Shown here piece by piece: positions 34,640 to 46,000 of a DNA stretch of 64,000 bases. Position 1 is the stretch's first letter; every line of letters starts with the position of its first letter. A model generated the notes under the pieces. The model made no database searches. It was not told the DNA's origin and saw only the letters and a list, made by a program, of their open reading frames with translations. The position numbers and the translations under genes are program-made. Source of the DNA: Diadema setosum (taxonomy: Eukaryota; Echinodermata; Echinoidea; Diadematoida; Diadematidae). The stretch spans positions 16,217,190 to 16,281,189 of the forward strand of contig NC_092686.1 in assembly GCF_964275005.1 (NCBI RefSeq), read 5' to 3'.

Positions 34640-35860
34640 CTCATTTCATCCATGAAATACGTCCCCAGATTGCACACTTTTTAGTCTGTATTCGAGTGAA
34701 ATTCCCCAGTCATGTCCCCAGTCAGCTGTTAAAAAGGCACACTTTACAGTGTGTACGACAGTGTTTGAAGTTCGATCCCCAATCAGTACCAAAATATCAG
34801 ACGATCCCTTTTTGAAGTATAAGTCCCCAGTTGGATGTAAAAGTAAAATCATCCTCACTTTTTCACATTTCATCCAAGATGCACGTCCCCAGAATGTACA
34901 CTTTCTGTGTGTGTATTTGGGTGAAATTTGGTCCCCAGTCAACTGTTACAAAACAAGTTGTCCTCTTATGGCCCATTACAGGACACATATCCACGATGCA
35001 CATCCCCAGAATGTACATTTTTCAGAAGATGTGTTGGTGTGAAATTTGTTCCTCAGTCAACTTGAAAAAAATCATAATGTCCCCTTGTAACACACACTCC
35101 CAGTTTGTGTACACGTGTATTTGTGTGAAATCAGATCTCCAATCAGTCATAAAATATCAGGCGTCCCCATTTGGCACACCCCAAATGTCGGCGTATGTCC
35201 CCATATTGCACATTTTTACGAATGTGTGTTTTTGAAGTATAAGTCCCCAGTTGGATGTAAAAATAAAATCATCCTCACTTTTTCACATTTCATCCAAGAT
35301 GCACGTCCCCAGAATATACACTTTCTGTGTGTGTATTTGGGTGAAATTTGGTCCCCAGTCAACTGTTAAAAAAAAAAAAAAATGTCCTCTTATGGCCCAT
35401 TACAAGACACATATCCACGATGCATATCCCAAAAATGTACATTTTTCAGAAGATGTATTGGTGTAAAATTTGTTCCTCAGTCAACTTGAAAAAATCACAA
35501 TGTCCCCTTATAACACACACTTCCAGTTTGTGTACACGTGTATTTGTGTGAAATCAGGTCTCCAATCAGTCATAAAATATCAGGCGTCCCCATTTGACGC
35601 ACCCCAAATGTTGGGTGACTGTCCCCATATTGCACATTTTTACGAATGTGTGTTTTTGAAGTATAAGTTCCCAGATGGATGTAAAAATAAAATCGTCCCC
35701 ACTTTTTCACATTTCATCCAAGATGCACGTCCCCAGAATGTACACTTTCTGTGTGTGTATCTGTGTGAAAATTGGTCCCCAGTCAACTGTAAAAGATAAA
35801 CTGTCCCCTTATGGTCCATTACAGGAGTGTGTGTGTTTGTGTGTGTATGTGTGTTTTTTG
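34640..35860. repeat. Tandem array, about 420-bp period, GTCCCCAG-rich
   Basis: GAAGTATAAGTCCCCAGTTGG-type sequence starts near 34815, 35237 and 35657. The intervening sequence repeats with high similarity, giving nearly three copies. Within each copy GTCCCCAG or GTCCCC recurs every few tens of bases, suggesting an older, shorter repeat. It ends in a GT-rich stretch at about 35826-35855. Related sequence occurs at about 28500-28700. Long ORFs here are repeat artefacts. Confidence 0.85.
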
Positions 35861-35930
35861 TGGGAATGGGGAGAGAGGGAAGGGCGTAAAGGGATTTCCA
35901 TGAAGAAGTTTTTGAACTTCTGATATAACT

Positions 35931-35985
35931 AGAATTATCACTGAAGGTGATTAATACCCCTGCCCCTAGTGTTGCTTTATAGTAT
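35931..35985 (+). mobile_element. 5' end of a pearl/Helentron-like element
   Basis: AACTAGAATTATCACTGAAGGTGATTAATACCCC matches the left end of the element at 43380, including the ATCAC/GTGAT hairpin. The body is missing; the hAT ORF follows. Confidence 0.6.
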
Positions 35986-35993
35986 GTGATGTC

Positions 35994-37610
35994 ATGAAGG
36001 CAATGACGTTAATACCCAGTTTGTGCACTTGTCGAATTGGAAACAGAATAATTTTAGTTTACTGTACAATTACAGACTTGACACTGAGTATAAAACATAC
36101 AGCAAATGGAAACATGCTTTCCCCCAGCATCACTACACTTATGATGTGTACAATGGCTGATATTCCTCTCAACAAAGTTGAAAAACTGAGACCGTTCGTA
36201 GAGAAACACTGCAGCCAAGTTGGTGCTTTACCCAAAGCTAAAACACTGAGAAATGTATACATTCCAAGACAGTTTGAAATTCACTTTGAAGCTCTGAAGG
36301 AAACTGTCAAAGATGAAAAAGTATCCATCATCGCAGATGAAACAACGTACATCAGAGACTGTAGTATATTGAATGTTATTGCGGGAGTGCGGGACAAATA
36401 CTATCTGATCGATGTTTGCACCGTGGAGGCTTGCAACTATTCAACGCTGAGCCAAGCGATCATTAAGGCCTTGATGAACGTGGGCATTAAATTTGATGAC
36501 GTCATTGCTGTGGTTACAGACAGTGCAGCCTACTGCAAAAAAGCTGCCAGGGAGGTCCTCCAGTCACTGTTTCCTAAGAGCATTCATGTGCCTCGCCTGG
36601 CACACATCATCAACTTGGGAGCAGAAGCTTTCCAACACCATGTCGAGTTTGGTCGAGCTGACACTCTGGTCAAAATGATAAAGTCCGCTTTCTACAAGAA
36701 ACCAGCTCGCAAATCAAGGTATCTCAAGTTTCTTCGAGAATATCTCCCTCCTGACGAGGTCAAACTTCCACCAGTACCTGTGTCCACAAGATGGAACTCA
36801 TGGTTTCACGCTGTCAAGTATCATCTGGCACATCTTCACGTCTATGAGGGTTTCTTCAAACAGGAAGACAGCAAGGGTATTGCAGTGGAAACCATCCTGG
36901 AGCTGCTCACAAACAAAGAGATCTATCAGGAGTTGCAGCTGATTATGAACTTCATCACGGCACATTCTTCACTGCTGGTGGCAGTACTAACCAGTTTGGA
37001 AGGCACCCACAATCCCTTGGCTTGCACAGTCTTCAACACAATTGAAGATGTCTGTTCATCTCTTGTTGTTGGCACAGAGAAGACTTCATTTGGGGAGGCC
37101 ACTGACAAGTTGCTGGAGCGGAAGTCAAAGGGGGATAGGGACAGAATTACAAAAACTTTCAGGTCTGTCTTCCAGAGAGCCTACGAGAAAATTGACAAAC
37201 ATGTTCAACAACACCCCGCTCTCACTTTCTACAAGGCAGCGCGCATATTCGACCCCAGGCAGCTGGGATCCATTTCACTTGACATTGGTGACTATCAGAG
37301 GATCCCAGGGTCGAGCAATCTGGAGCCAGCTGTCGTGGAGGAGTGGTCGATGTACACCAGGTTGAAGGCAGAGGAAATACCAGTCCCACTTGATCTCCAA
37401 CGATTCTGGGAATCAATGTCCAGCCGGTACCCACATCTTGCCAGGATTGCCAAGGATGCCATATGGATGCCAGTGTCCAGTGTCAATGTGGAAAGGAGCT
37501 TCTCGCAATACAAGCATATCTTGACCGATAAGAGGGAGAAACTTACTCCAGAAAACACTCGTATGATGACAATGTTATACTACAATGCAGACACTGAACA
37601 TCAGTTTTAG
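35994..37610 (+). CDS. hAT-superfamily transposase (CGGBP1-like type), intact ORF
   Basis: An uninterrupted frame of 538 codons; the likely start is the ATG at 36141 or 36153 (MADIPLNKVEKLRPF). The first catalytic Asp is in IIADETTYIRD, the second in VIAVVTDSAAYCKK. RWNSWFHAV follows, and the C-terminal hAT dimerisation block holds the catalytic Glu (WMPVSSVNVERSFSQYK, about 37465-37510). hAT transposases excise elements and make 8-bp duplications. I see no BED zinc finger upstream, so either a 5' exon is missing or the gene is truncated or co-opted. It is the only full-length, unbroken transposase frame on a typical scale here besides Merlin. A splice-donor-like CAG|GTATGT follows 15 bp after the stop. 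Confidence 0.85.
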   Translation: MKAMTLIPSLCTCRIGNRIILVYCTITDLTLSIKHTANGNMLSPSITTLMMCTMADIPLNKVEKLRPFVEKHCSQVGALPKAKTLRNVYIPRQFEIHFEALKETVKDEKVSIIADETTYIRDCSILNVIAGVRDKYYLIDVCTVEACNYSTLSQAIIKALMNVGIKFDDVIAVVTDSAAYCKKAAREVLQSLFPKSIHVPRLAHIINLGAEAFQHHVEFGRADTLVKMIKSAFYKKPARKSRYLKFLREYLPPDEVKLPPVPVSTRWNSWFHAVKYHLAHLHVYEGFFKQEDSKGIAVETILELLTNKEIYQELQLIMNFITAHSSLLVAVLTSLEGTHNPLACTVFNTIEDVCSSLVVGTEKTSFGEATDKLLERKSKGDRDRITKTFRSVFQRAYEKIDKHVQQHPALTFYKAARIFDPRQLGSISLDIGDYQRIPGSSNLEPAVVEEWSMYTRLKAEEIPVPLDLQRFWESMSSRYPHLARIAKDAIWMPVSSVNVERSFSQYKHILTDKREKLTPENTRMMTMLYYNADTEHQF

Positions 37611-37931
37611 ACCACACAAATCATCAGGTATGTATACAATATGCATAAAGGATACTGTATGATGTATACACGATTACACAGGTACACAAACTTCAAATAG
37701 CAATCATTTAATTTTTTTTCCATTTTTGCATGCAAATACATGTAAACGGAATTTGCATTTTTTGTATGTACAATTCCTATGGGAAAACGGAATTTCCGTT
37801 TTTTCACCATGTTGAAACGGAATTCATGATTTTCTGAAACAGAAAAGGCAATTTTTTGAAACGGAAAATCACTGCCCCTAAATATGTGTGTATGGCCTAT
37901 CTCTTTTCTATTCAACAGGCTTTTGTCATGG

Positions 37932-38340
37932 ATGGAAGATATGATCCTCCTCCTGCGTAGGGAAGTGGAACTAGAGAATCCCTATAAACACAATGACAGG
38001 TCAAAAGAAAGGGGTTGTTCTTGGGAGGTAATCGCACAAAATCTACAAAGGCACAGACTGAATATAATCAAGACGGCTGTAAGGAACAAAGTGTCAAGGG
38101 AGGAATAACAAAGAAGAATACACAGGAGCTGAAAGATTCTGGGATAGGACCAACTCCTAGGACCAGGAATTAGGACCAACTCCTAGGACCAGGAATTAAC
38201 TGAGGCAGAAGTCATCCAAATCATTGAAGATATCGTGGTAATAGAAAAAGAAGCAAAGAAACAACAGGAAGAGGTTAAGGAAGAGGAAGAAAAAAGAAAC
38301 CAGGATGGTAGAACCAGATGTTTTGGAATCTGATTAATAG
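37932..38340 (+). pseudogene. SANT/Myb-like DNA-binding domain protein, broken
   Basis: A strong acceptor (CTATTCAACAG) ends at 37919, and an ATG at 37932 opens MEDMILLLRREVELENPYK, then KERGCSWEVIAQNLQ. This matches the SANT-like domain of a common invertebrate family (LL.EV...NPY...ERG..WE.IA..L). After SREE the frame stops at 38106. Later pieces of the same family (NTQELKDSGIGPT, then ELTEAEVIQIIEDIV and an E/K-rich coil) lie in other frames around a 26-bp tandem duplication (AGGACCAACTCCTAGGACCAGGAATT repeated, about 38145-38196). Such domains bind DNA in transposon accessory proteins and domesticated genes. Confidence 0.6.
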
Positions 38341-38419
38341 ATAATAAATGAAAAAAGAAGCACTCTAGGCCATCTGACTTTCTCTTGCTAAAATTCGTTA
38401 GAGGCATGCTTGGTGCATT

Positions 38420-38902
38420 GTTAATGAAAAGTTGAAACTTTCAGATGATGAGTGTGCAAGGGAGTCACAGCAACTGAAGGGAGACAAGAGTGGGTTCATA
38501 GTTAAGACTAGAAATGTCGCTATGGCAACTGGTATGCCTCATTTAGAAAATTTAATTTCCATGAATACCCCTTCCAAGAAGTCAAGAAAAAATAGAAGCA
38601 AAAAGCATGTACCTGCATCAAGCCACAGATTTCAACATATGATATTGAACCTGCTCTTATTTCTGACATGCTCCGGACAGCTGGAAGCCTCACCCATTTT
38701 CATTACTTCAGACATGAATCAAGTTATCATGTCAGCTGCAGATGGCAGTTTTGATCGATGCCCTGCAGCTGGCATTCCCAGGACATTACCAAGTCCACGG
38801 GAATCCAACCGATCTGCCACAGGGAGCGAGGCTGAGTGCCAGCGGCATGAGCACGGCCATGTCTGGCCAATATTAACCCCCACATTTCGAGGGATGTTTT
38901 GA
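38420..38902 (+). other. Open frame with a pearl-type 5' end inserted
   Basis: An acceptor-like ACTTTCAG at 38442 precedes a Ser/Lys-rich open frame of about 150 codons to a stop at 38900. A pearl-like 5' end (ACTAGAAATGTCGCTATGGCAACTGGTATGCCTC) lies at about 38508-38541. No family is recognised. It could be the distal part of the SANT-like gene or chance. Confidence 0.25.
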
Positions 38903-39918
38903 GTGCATCAAAATATTGGTGCGTCCACCTGCTGGTAGTCTGCTAAGTACTGTAGATAAAAGTCGGTGAAAATACTGTGACATGCAATTGAGGCAATGGA
39001 AAAGGACTGATGTAATGATGTAGACCAAAATGTCACACCAGTGCTGGTCTCAAAGTGTGTGAGCACCTGAAATTAATCAAGAGGAGTGAGACATTAGAAA
39101 GTCATGAGCAGCTGGATTTGCAACAACCACGCAGTTATGTTATTGTTATTGCATGTACACATCGTTGCTTTATGCAACAACCAGAAATGTTAATGAGAAT
39201 TTAGCGTACACCGTTGCTTATGCAACAAACCAGAGATATGTTATAATGTGATAGAATTTTGGTAACTTCCATTGCATAGATGCAGCAACCAGATATGTCA
39301 ATGTCATGCGATAGAATTCTAGAGAGAATATAATCTGTTGGTATAAATTGTAGAATTTCTGTTATGAGCTATTATTAGTATATCAAGGGGGGACACATGA
39401 ACGATGATGCTTTGTAGGACAATGTGAGGTTGTCCATTGCTATGCGATTGAGTTAGTTGGAGTCGGTTAGTTGTTGTTGTTCTTGTTTTCAGAGAGTTGA
39501 TACTCAGTTATTGAATTTCTTTTGGATAGTAGAAACAATGACAAAGATGCTAGTTGAGCTTAGTAGTAAGTTATGTCATGTCTGATGAAGGTCTGCTATG
39601 AAGAAAATGTTACGAGTCGTGGTATTAAATGGAATAATAATGGTTAGGGTTAGGGATAACAGCTAGGGATATAATAAGAAGTATTGCCGTTATGCATTTG
39701 TTCTTGCTTACTTGATAAGCTCAGACAGAGAGGGCCGAGGCCACATGTCAGTATACGGACTGTGATTGCCTAGAAGGAAGCTCTTATGTTGTTTGTTAAC
39801 CTGAATAATTGTCTATATAGGGGATGAGTTCCTGAGGCTGTACAGATAATTTTGGAGAAGGAGTACCGGTACTTAGCTAGGCTCGCACCGACATAGTGAG
39901 TGGGGTCAAAAGCTAGGA
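38903..39918. other. Intergenic DNA
   Basis: Three imperfect copies of a TTGCTT-ATGCAACAACCAGA-type phrase at about 39120-39300 and a short GGTTAGGGTTAGGG at 39642-39655. No gene is recognised. Confidence 0.45.
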
Positions 39919-40254
39919 GTGGTTATTTGGTTTTATTGCTCGGAGAAGAGATGGAACGTGGACACGGTATTTGTTATGGGCGAGCCTATATGTAGAGGAC
40001 TTACAGAAAATGAAAGGGATGGGACCCGCACAAGGTTCAAAAAGCGAAGCTACCTCGACACAAGTGTGGAAGAAACCGAGGATGAAGAACCAGTTCGAGG
40101 GGCTAAAAGAGCCCTTGACTTCACCCAAAGAAAGAAGGTATTTTCAAAAGCTTTTAATAATTTCAGCAAAATGTTACACTTGAACAGGGAATTGAAAACC
40201 AAAATTACTGTAGTGTTAATGTCAATGAAACAAATTCCTTCTTTGGAAGTGTGA
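39919..40254 (+). other. Candidate exon, unknown protein
   Basis: An open frame contains ENERDGTRTRFKKRSYLDT and an acidic block VEETEDEEPVRGAKRALD. A donor-like AAG|GTATTTTC lies at 40137. A possible partner exon starts at 41415 after TTATTAG (KESSKMQEESRCKELTSIMD), and a helix-rich frame continues to about 41766 with a frame change. There is no family match; treat as a speculative gene. Confidence 0.25.
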
Positions 40255-40854
40255 AACAAATTCCTTCTTTAAAACTTATAAATGATAACAGTCTATAAGG
40301 TGGGGGGAGGGGGGAATGGTCTATGAGGTATTCAATGCTGAGGTTTAGTCTGGCTTTACTGAATCCTGCCTCTACATCATCTTGGAAGACACATGAGAAC
40401 TAAAATAGCAAAAAGATAAAAATCCACAAATCTTGGAATTTGTTTTTCTGTATTCAGTTACATATAATGCTGGAATTCAATTGTCAAATGAAAGCTTGTG
40501 TGCAAGCATGTAAAAAAAAATGACATTGTTGATTGTGAGCAATTTTTGTCAGTGGATTGGTCTCTATGTACCACCATATAATCAACATGTTCAGCCATCC
40601 ACACGCTTTCAGTTTTTAGGTTATATCTATCGAATGAAAACCGAGTAATTATTTTTGCATACAGATATGTTTGCAAATGAGAAGGTAAACATTTTCAGAT
40701 GTTTTAGTGATTTTGAATCCTGGGGCTACCATAAATGTGCTCATGCTGGTCAGTTCGAGAAATTTGCACATGTTAAATTCTCAGTCCAACCAACAGTAAT
40801 TTGCAAAATTCACCCAAAAGTCAAACCCTCATGAGAACAGCTAGCTTTACAGTA

Positions 40855-41049
40855 CAGTGGACTCCTATTCAGACGAAGTCCTCGGGACTGGCAGTTTTCT
40901 TTCATTATATTGAAATTTCGTTATAACCGAACAAATTAAACAATACAAATACATAGAGTGGATAATGTTGCAGGCTTGCAGCCCGAATTTTTACTTTGAT
41001 GTGACTGGAATTCTGTTTTAACTGTTTTCGTTTTAACAGGAGTGCACTG
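40855..41049. mobile_element. Pogo/Tigger-type MITE
   Basis: Ends CAGTGGACTCC and GGAGTGCACTG are inverted (one mismatch) and flanked by TA on both sides (40853-40854, 41050-41051). Internal TTCGTTATAACC and CGTTTTAACAG are typical of pogo-like MITEs. 195 bp, no ORF. Confidence 0.85.
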
Positions 41050-41766
41050 TACATTGTAAGAGGTTTTTAGCAAAATTACATCATTTCTGTAGATGTTGTG
41101 TTGGAAGGCCTGTAAATTAAGGTTTGGGGTTATAATTAATTACAATATCTTCAAATGAATTTCCGAAAAGTGAGATCAAAATTAATAATCCACCTCATTT
41201 TTCTTTTTAATGACTGAGCCAAGGTTATATATTTCTGTGAAATAAATGTACTACTACTTTGATTACAGATTGTGGCATTGTTAGCAGAGACCTATTTAAT
41301 CTCCTTCTTGTCAAAAGGGATGTTGACAGTTCAAATCTGAGCTTAATTCAAGAAAACAAGTCATAATAAAGCAAGATTCTAAGGTTTTTACTCACCTTTG
41401 TTTTCTTATTAGAAGGAGAGCTCAAAGATGCAAGAGGAGTCTAGATGTAAGGAACTTACAAGCATTATGGATAGGATGCGAGAATCTAGGAAACCCGTCT
41501 GCTAAAGCTATTTGACAAAGAAGGCAACCAAGGGCCAGGCTGCCAAACATGTAACTGCCCCCTCCTTGACACCCCAGTCCTCAGCAGAAGGCACCAACAG
41601 CAGGCAGGAGCTGGCGGCTGTCAAAGCCAAATTAAAGATGAGAACCACAGAGGTCGCAGTCTTGAAAAAAAAAAAAGAGTTGTATGAGGAGGTCACAGAG
41701 CTAAATTTCAGGCTCCAACGGGGAGTCCTCAACATTATCGGTAACCTTATCTTTTCTGTCCTTTGA

Positions 41767-43379
41767 CATCTATGATGTTGTACACTTTTATATACCCGGT
41801 ACTCTACTTTTGCATACAGCAGCACAAACTTAACATATTGTGTGGCTTTTGGCAATTTCTCATGTTTAAAGTGGGTCTGCACTGGAAAGAAACATGTCTA
41901 GCGCCATCATAAGGCTCATTTTTCTCTGTGGTGCCCAGCACTACTCCCATAATGCCGAGCGGCGTGCAGCAATTAACCCGTTCCACACTGAATTCTGATA
42001 TCCCCATAGACTTAACACACAGACCACCAGGTTCCCGTAGGGGATGGCTAAGCAGCGCAGCGGCTCGCTTCAATCCCGTATTATCTTGCGCAGTGTATAC
42101 CATGGTACCATTATACGTTGTCACATATCACTTCGCGATCTGTTCGGTGCTTTCAAACACTGTCTTCAACACTCGTTTATTCTGATCGTTGTGTCAAACT
42201 TCAATCTGCTATTATGTTGCGGATACGACTTGGTAAATGCTGGATCCAGTGGGAGGAGATGCGAGCTGTTTATTGGCAAGAAATGAACAAGAAAAACGTT
42301 GCCCTTCACGGCCCATCAAGCCATTCAACACAGGATGACTTTGCTGGTCATCTGCTGGATGTCCACCAGCACTGGTGTTGAACCTGTGTGCCAGGATTGC
42401 GGGATCAACCCGTTGTGAAAGTTTCCACGTGCACTCAGACTGAGTCAGAAGCCTCTGATAAGCCAAGGTGGGTGAAACTCAACTTGTATAATATACCTAT
42501 TTTTTATTCAGTTGCAAATGACATTCACTGAACGCTGAATTTATAACCTTCCAAATCCATGTACCATTACTCGAATTACCGCTGCGTTGATCATCGCGAT
42601 GAACAATGACAAAATTTAAAACAGAAAGTTAATGGAAATTATGTAAGTACATTTTTTTGAATTTTGAATTTCTTTTCTGATCTTTGTACTTTACATTTAT
42701 GATATCCACCACTACTTAGGGGGTGAAACAGGCCCTCTTGTATCACAAAATAAAAGCAAAAACAAAACCAAAAACAAACATGTTCTCAAATAAATGTGTA
42801 ATAAATGTTCTATTTAAGATTTAGAAATTCCACAAAATGAATATTTATGAGGAACATATGTAATAGAAAAGTTGTGTAGATTTGCAATGAGTGCATGATA
42901 TTGATAGACAATCCCAGATGCTCACAAAAATCACAACTTGTATGATCAAGGTTAATACTATTGCATCATTAAATGCGTATGGTAAGAATCATCTGTACGA
43001 GTTGGTTTGCATGAAGATGGATTTGCTTGTAATAAGTAATATATGTAGTTAACATTTATCTTTGTGAGAATCTAGTGTCTGTCGGTCCTTGTTGTCCCAA
43101 CAGGTTAAATTATCAATTAAGTACAAAATCATTGTTATGTAAATTTCCACTGAGGATGATACTTTATGAGGTACCCCAGATATACCTATTTTATCTTGTG
43201 CTGATTTGCTGGGGTGAAGAAATGCCCCCAAACCTAAGAGAAACCCCTACCAAAAAACAAAATGTGGTCCCTGTCAGCTCTGCCTCCGCCATTCAAGTAG
43301 GTATTTTCACATGTCGGCCTCCTCTTCTGTCCCCCTAAATAATCTTATTCAACAAAAATGCCCAGAAGCTGACATTAAC
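41767..43379. other. Intergenic DNA with a CpG-richer segment
   Basis: Segment 41890-42480 is less AT-rich and carries several overlapping short frames plus a donor-like AAG|GTGGGT at 42467. No motif identifies a protein. The rest is AT-rich with no recognised feature. Confidence 0.4.
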
Positions 43380-44672
43380 TAGAAATATCACTGAAGGTGA
43401 TTAATACCCCCGCCCCGTGACGACAGTCTTACCCAAGGAATGATCTTTCCTTGATCTTCTGCCATTTGAATGCCGTTAGCATGGCAACGCAGCTTCCGAC
43501 ACGTCCGAAAAATATGTCTTACACATCTTCCCACCAAGACTATTGTGTCTGCCACATTTCATAAGCTTTTGTCAAAAACTGAGGAAGTAGTTCAATCCAC
43601 AAGATCTTTCCTTGATCTTCCGCCATTAATATGCCGTTACCATGGCAACGCAGCTTCCGACACGTCCAAAAAATATGTCTTGCACATCTTCCCACCAAGA
43701 CCAATGTGTGTGCCACATTTCATGAGTTTCAGTCGAATACAGAGGAAGTAGTTCAATCCGCAAGATCTTTCCTTGATCTTCTGCCATTTATATGCCGTTA
43801 CCATGGCAACAAAGCTTCCGATACGTCCGAAAAATATGTCTTCCACATCTTCCCACCAAGATCAAGGTGTGTGCCACATTTCATAAGCTTTGGTCAAAAA
43901 ACTGAGGAAGTAGTTAAATCCGCAAGATCTTTCCTTGATCTTCTGCCATTAATATGCCGTTACCATGGCAACGTACTTTCGGGTACTGTCAAAAAATGCG
44001 TCTTGCACATCTACAACCAAAGGCACACATCTGTACCAAGTTCCATGGAAATTGGGCAAAAACTGAGGAAGTAGTTTGCAACACAAAATTTTCCATCATT
44101 TTGGCTCATAATATGTGAGCTGTTACCATGGCAACATACTTTTTGTCACTGTCAAGAAATGTGTCATGCTGACCTATATCCTAAGACAAACATTCAATAT
44201 GAATTCCATGAGAATTGGAAGAACACTGATGAAGCAGTTTTGCCATGAAGCATTTTGCCCTATATTTTACCAATAATATGCCGTTACCATGGCAACGCAC
44301 TTTTTGCCACTGCGGAAATATGTGTCTTGCACATTAACATATTCAGATGAACATCTGTACCTAATTTCATAAAAATTGATCAAAAACTGTGGGAGGAGTT
44401 CGCGACGCAAGATTTGTACCCATTTTTGCCCATAATATGCCGTTACCATGGCAATGTACTTTTGGGTACTGTCAAAAAATACGTCTTGCACATCTACAAC
44501 CCAAGGCACACATCTGTGCCAAGTTTTATGGGAATCGGTTGAAAACTGAGGAAGTAGTTCGCGACGCAAGATTTGCAACGGACCGATCCGCCCGACCGAC
44601 CGCCCGCCCGAACGCCCGACCGTCCGCTGATTCCTATATACCCCCTTCAAACTTCGTTTGGCGGGGGTATAA
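43380..44672 (+). mobile_element. Pearl/Helentron-like element with seven 161-bp core repeats
   Basis: The left end ACTAGAAATATCACTGAAGGTGAT holds a 5-bp stem hairpin, followed by TTAATACCCCCGCC. The right end is a hairpin, TATACCCCC...AAACTTCGTTT...GGGGGTATA, whose arm pairs with the left CCCCCGCC (subterminal inverted repeat). Core repeats with GTTACCATGGCAAC start near 43475, 43634, 43796, 43959, 44120, 44283 and 44441. A CCGA/CGCC-rich microsatellite (44583-44630) precedes the right hairpin. This layout matches non-autonomous Helentron-type elements (pearl of bivalves, DINE/HINE). No Rep/helicase is present. Confidence 0.7.
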
Positions 44673-44808
44673 TGAATGTATGTGATGCGTGTAGGCAGAA
44701 ATATATAAAGAAATTAAAAGAAATTAATTACACTACAGAAAAATCAAGAAAGAAAGAACGACCACCATGTTTTTTTAAGTAGTTACCATCTTTGTGAATT
44801 AATTTCAG

Positions 44809-44966
44809 CGGTTGAGAGTTCATGTGACATATCTGACTTTAACTGTATATTTTCTCTTGATTGCTCTGCAATTCCTGATATCATTCCTTTGTGTAAGAAA
44901 CACAGACGCCAGATTACTAACTTTATAAAGCCAAGTCAAATTGCTCAGGATGTAATTCAAATTTAA
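44809..44966 (+). other. Candidate Cys-containing terminal exon
   Basis: An acceptor (GAATTAATTTCAG) ends at 44808, followed by an open frame ESSCDISDFNCIFSLDCSA... to a TAA at 44964. Another exon-like piece follows an acceptor at 46051 (FALREFSKQSHSLAELEASF). No family is recognised. Confidence 0.25.
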
Positions 44967-45539
44967 CCTTTGAAAAAAAGGTATGGATGCAGAAAGTTAT
45001 CTCCAGAAGCAGTTTCACAACTGCTACAGGTGTGACAGAGCGAGTGGATCAATCCTGTGTCATACATGCACCACAAATTGATGATATTGAATATCAGTCA
45101 TTTGAAAGGATGACATTTCATTTTACAGCATATAGTTAGTGCATCAATACTGCAGCCGCCATATTGGCTCTATGGTATAAAAGGTGATCATTCAGCAGAA
45201 AACTGTCTTCTCCTTTGCAAACCATAATATTAAGGGATACAAAGAAATTGTTGAGTTCGCAAACCATAATATAAAGAAATACAAAGAAGATGTTGAGTCT
45301 TTGGAAATGTGTGGAAAGTTTCGGCTGTTTCCCCAGTACAAACTGTTACAATCGAATATATAAGAAATGTCGAGTCTGGGGAAACTTATGGAAAGTTTTG
45401 GGAAGGGTGCTAGCCCCAGAGAGGAGGGAGAAGCACCACACATATATACATGGGATTTTCCATCATGACCAGCCAGGTGGTAGTGGACAGTCGCTAAGAC
45501 AAAATAGAGTGTAGTCTAGTGGTCAGCCTGATGGTCACT
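44967..45539. other. Intergenic DNA
   Basis: No gene is recognised. A 25-bp phrase (CAAACCATAATAT-AAG...ATACAAAGAA) is duplicated at about 45217-45290. Confidence 0.4.
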
Positions 45540-46000
45540 TTTGAACAGGCATGATCATGGCCTAAAGCCATGTAACCGACAACTGATTGGAGGATGGTTT
45601 GCATAAATTATTAAGGGGTGGAGCATGTAAATGCTATTATATTCATTATGTTGTTGCTAGGTGTTGCTAGGTGGTGCTAGACAAAATTTTCCATAGCACC
45701 ATGTGCTGCACCCTCAGAATCATTATAAATAGAATGATTTTGTTCTTTGAAGTTAGTTGATTCGAGCATTCATGTATTCATCGGTCACTCATTGAGTGGG
45801 AGATACCCACTCTCTTATACCGCACCGGAAGACTTGTGAACTTCATCTACAAGACAATAAACGACCATCTTTGTACATATTGTACATCACTGTCTGCTTT
45901 GGAGTTCTTAAAGTGTCATCGTGTGGTTGTTGAGCGTGAAAGGTACGCCAGTGTGCTGAGAATGCGGCATTGCTGAAAACCATCCAGTTACACAGGTTAA
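45540..46000 (+). other. LTR-like segment
   Basis: TATAAATA at 45724-45731 and AATAAA at 45856-45861 are spaced about 130 bp apart, as in U3/R of an LTR. GTTGTTGCTAGGTGTTGCTAGG repeats lie upstream. No target duplication, primer-binding site or internal retroviral ORF is seen, so a solo LTR or an ordinary promoter are equally possible. Confidence 0.25.

Noticed and set aside
34831..35923. Series of overlapping ORFs of 70-130 codons
   Set aside because: They recur with the 420-bp tandem repeat and lack any protein motif.
39642..39655. GGTTAGGGTTAGGG telomere-like repeat
   Set aside because: Only two units; too short for an interstitial telomere claim.
43470..44074. ORFs of 93-147 codons
   Set aside because: They are translations of the 161-bp transposon cores.
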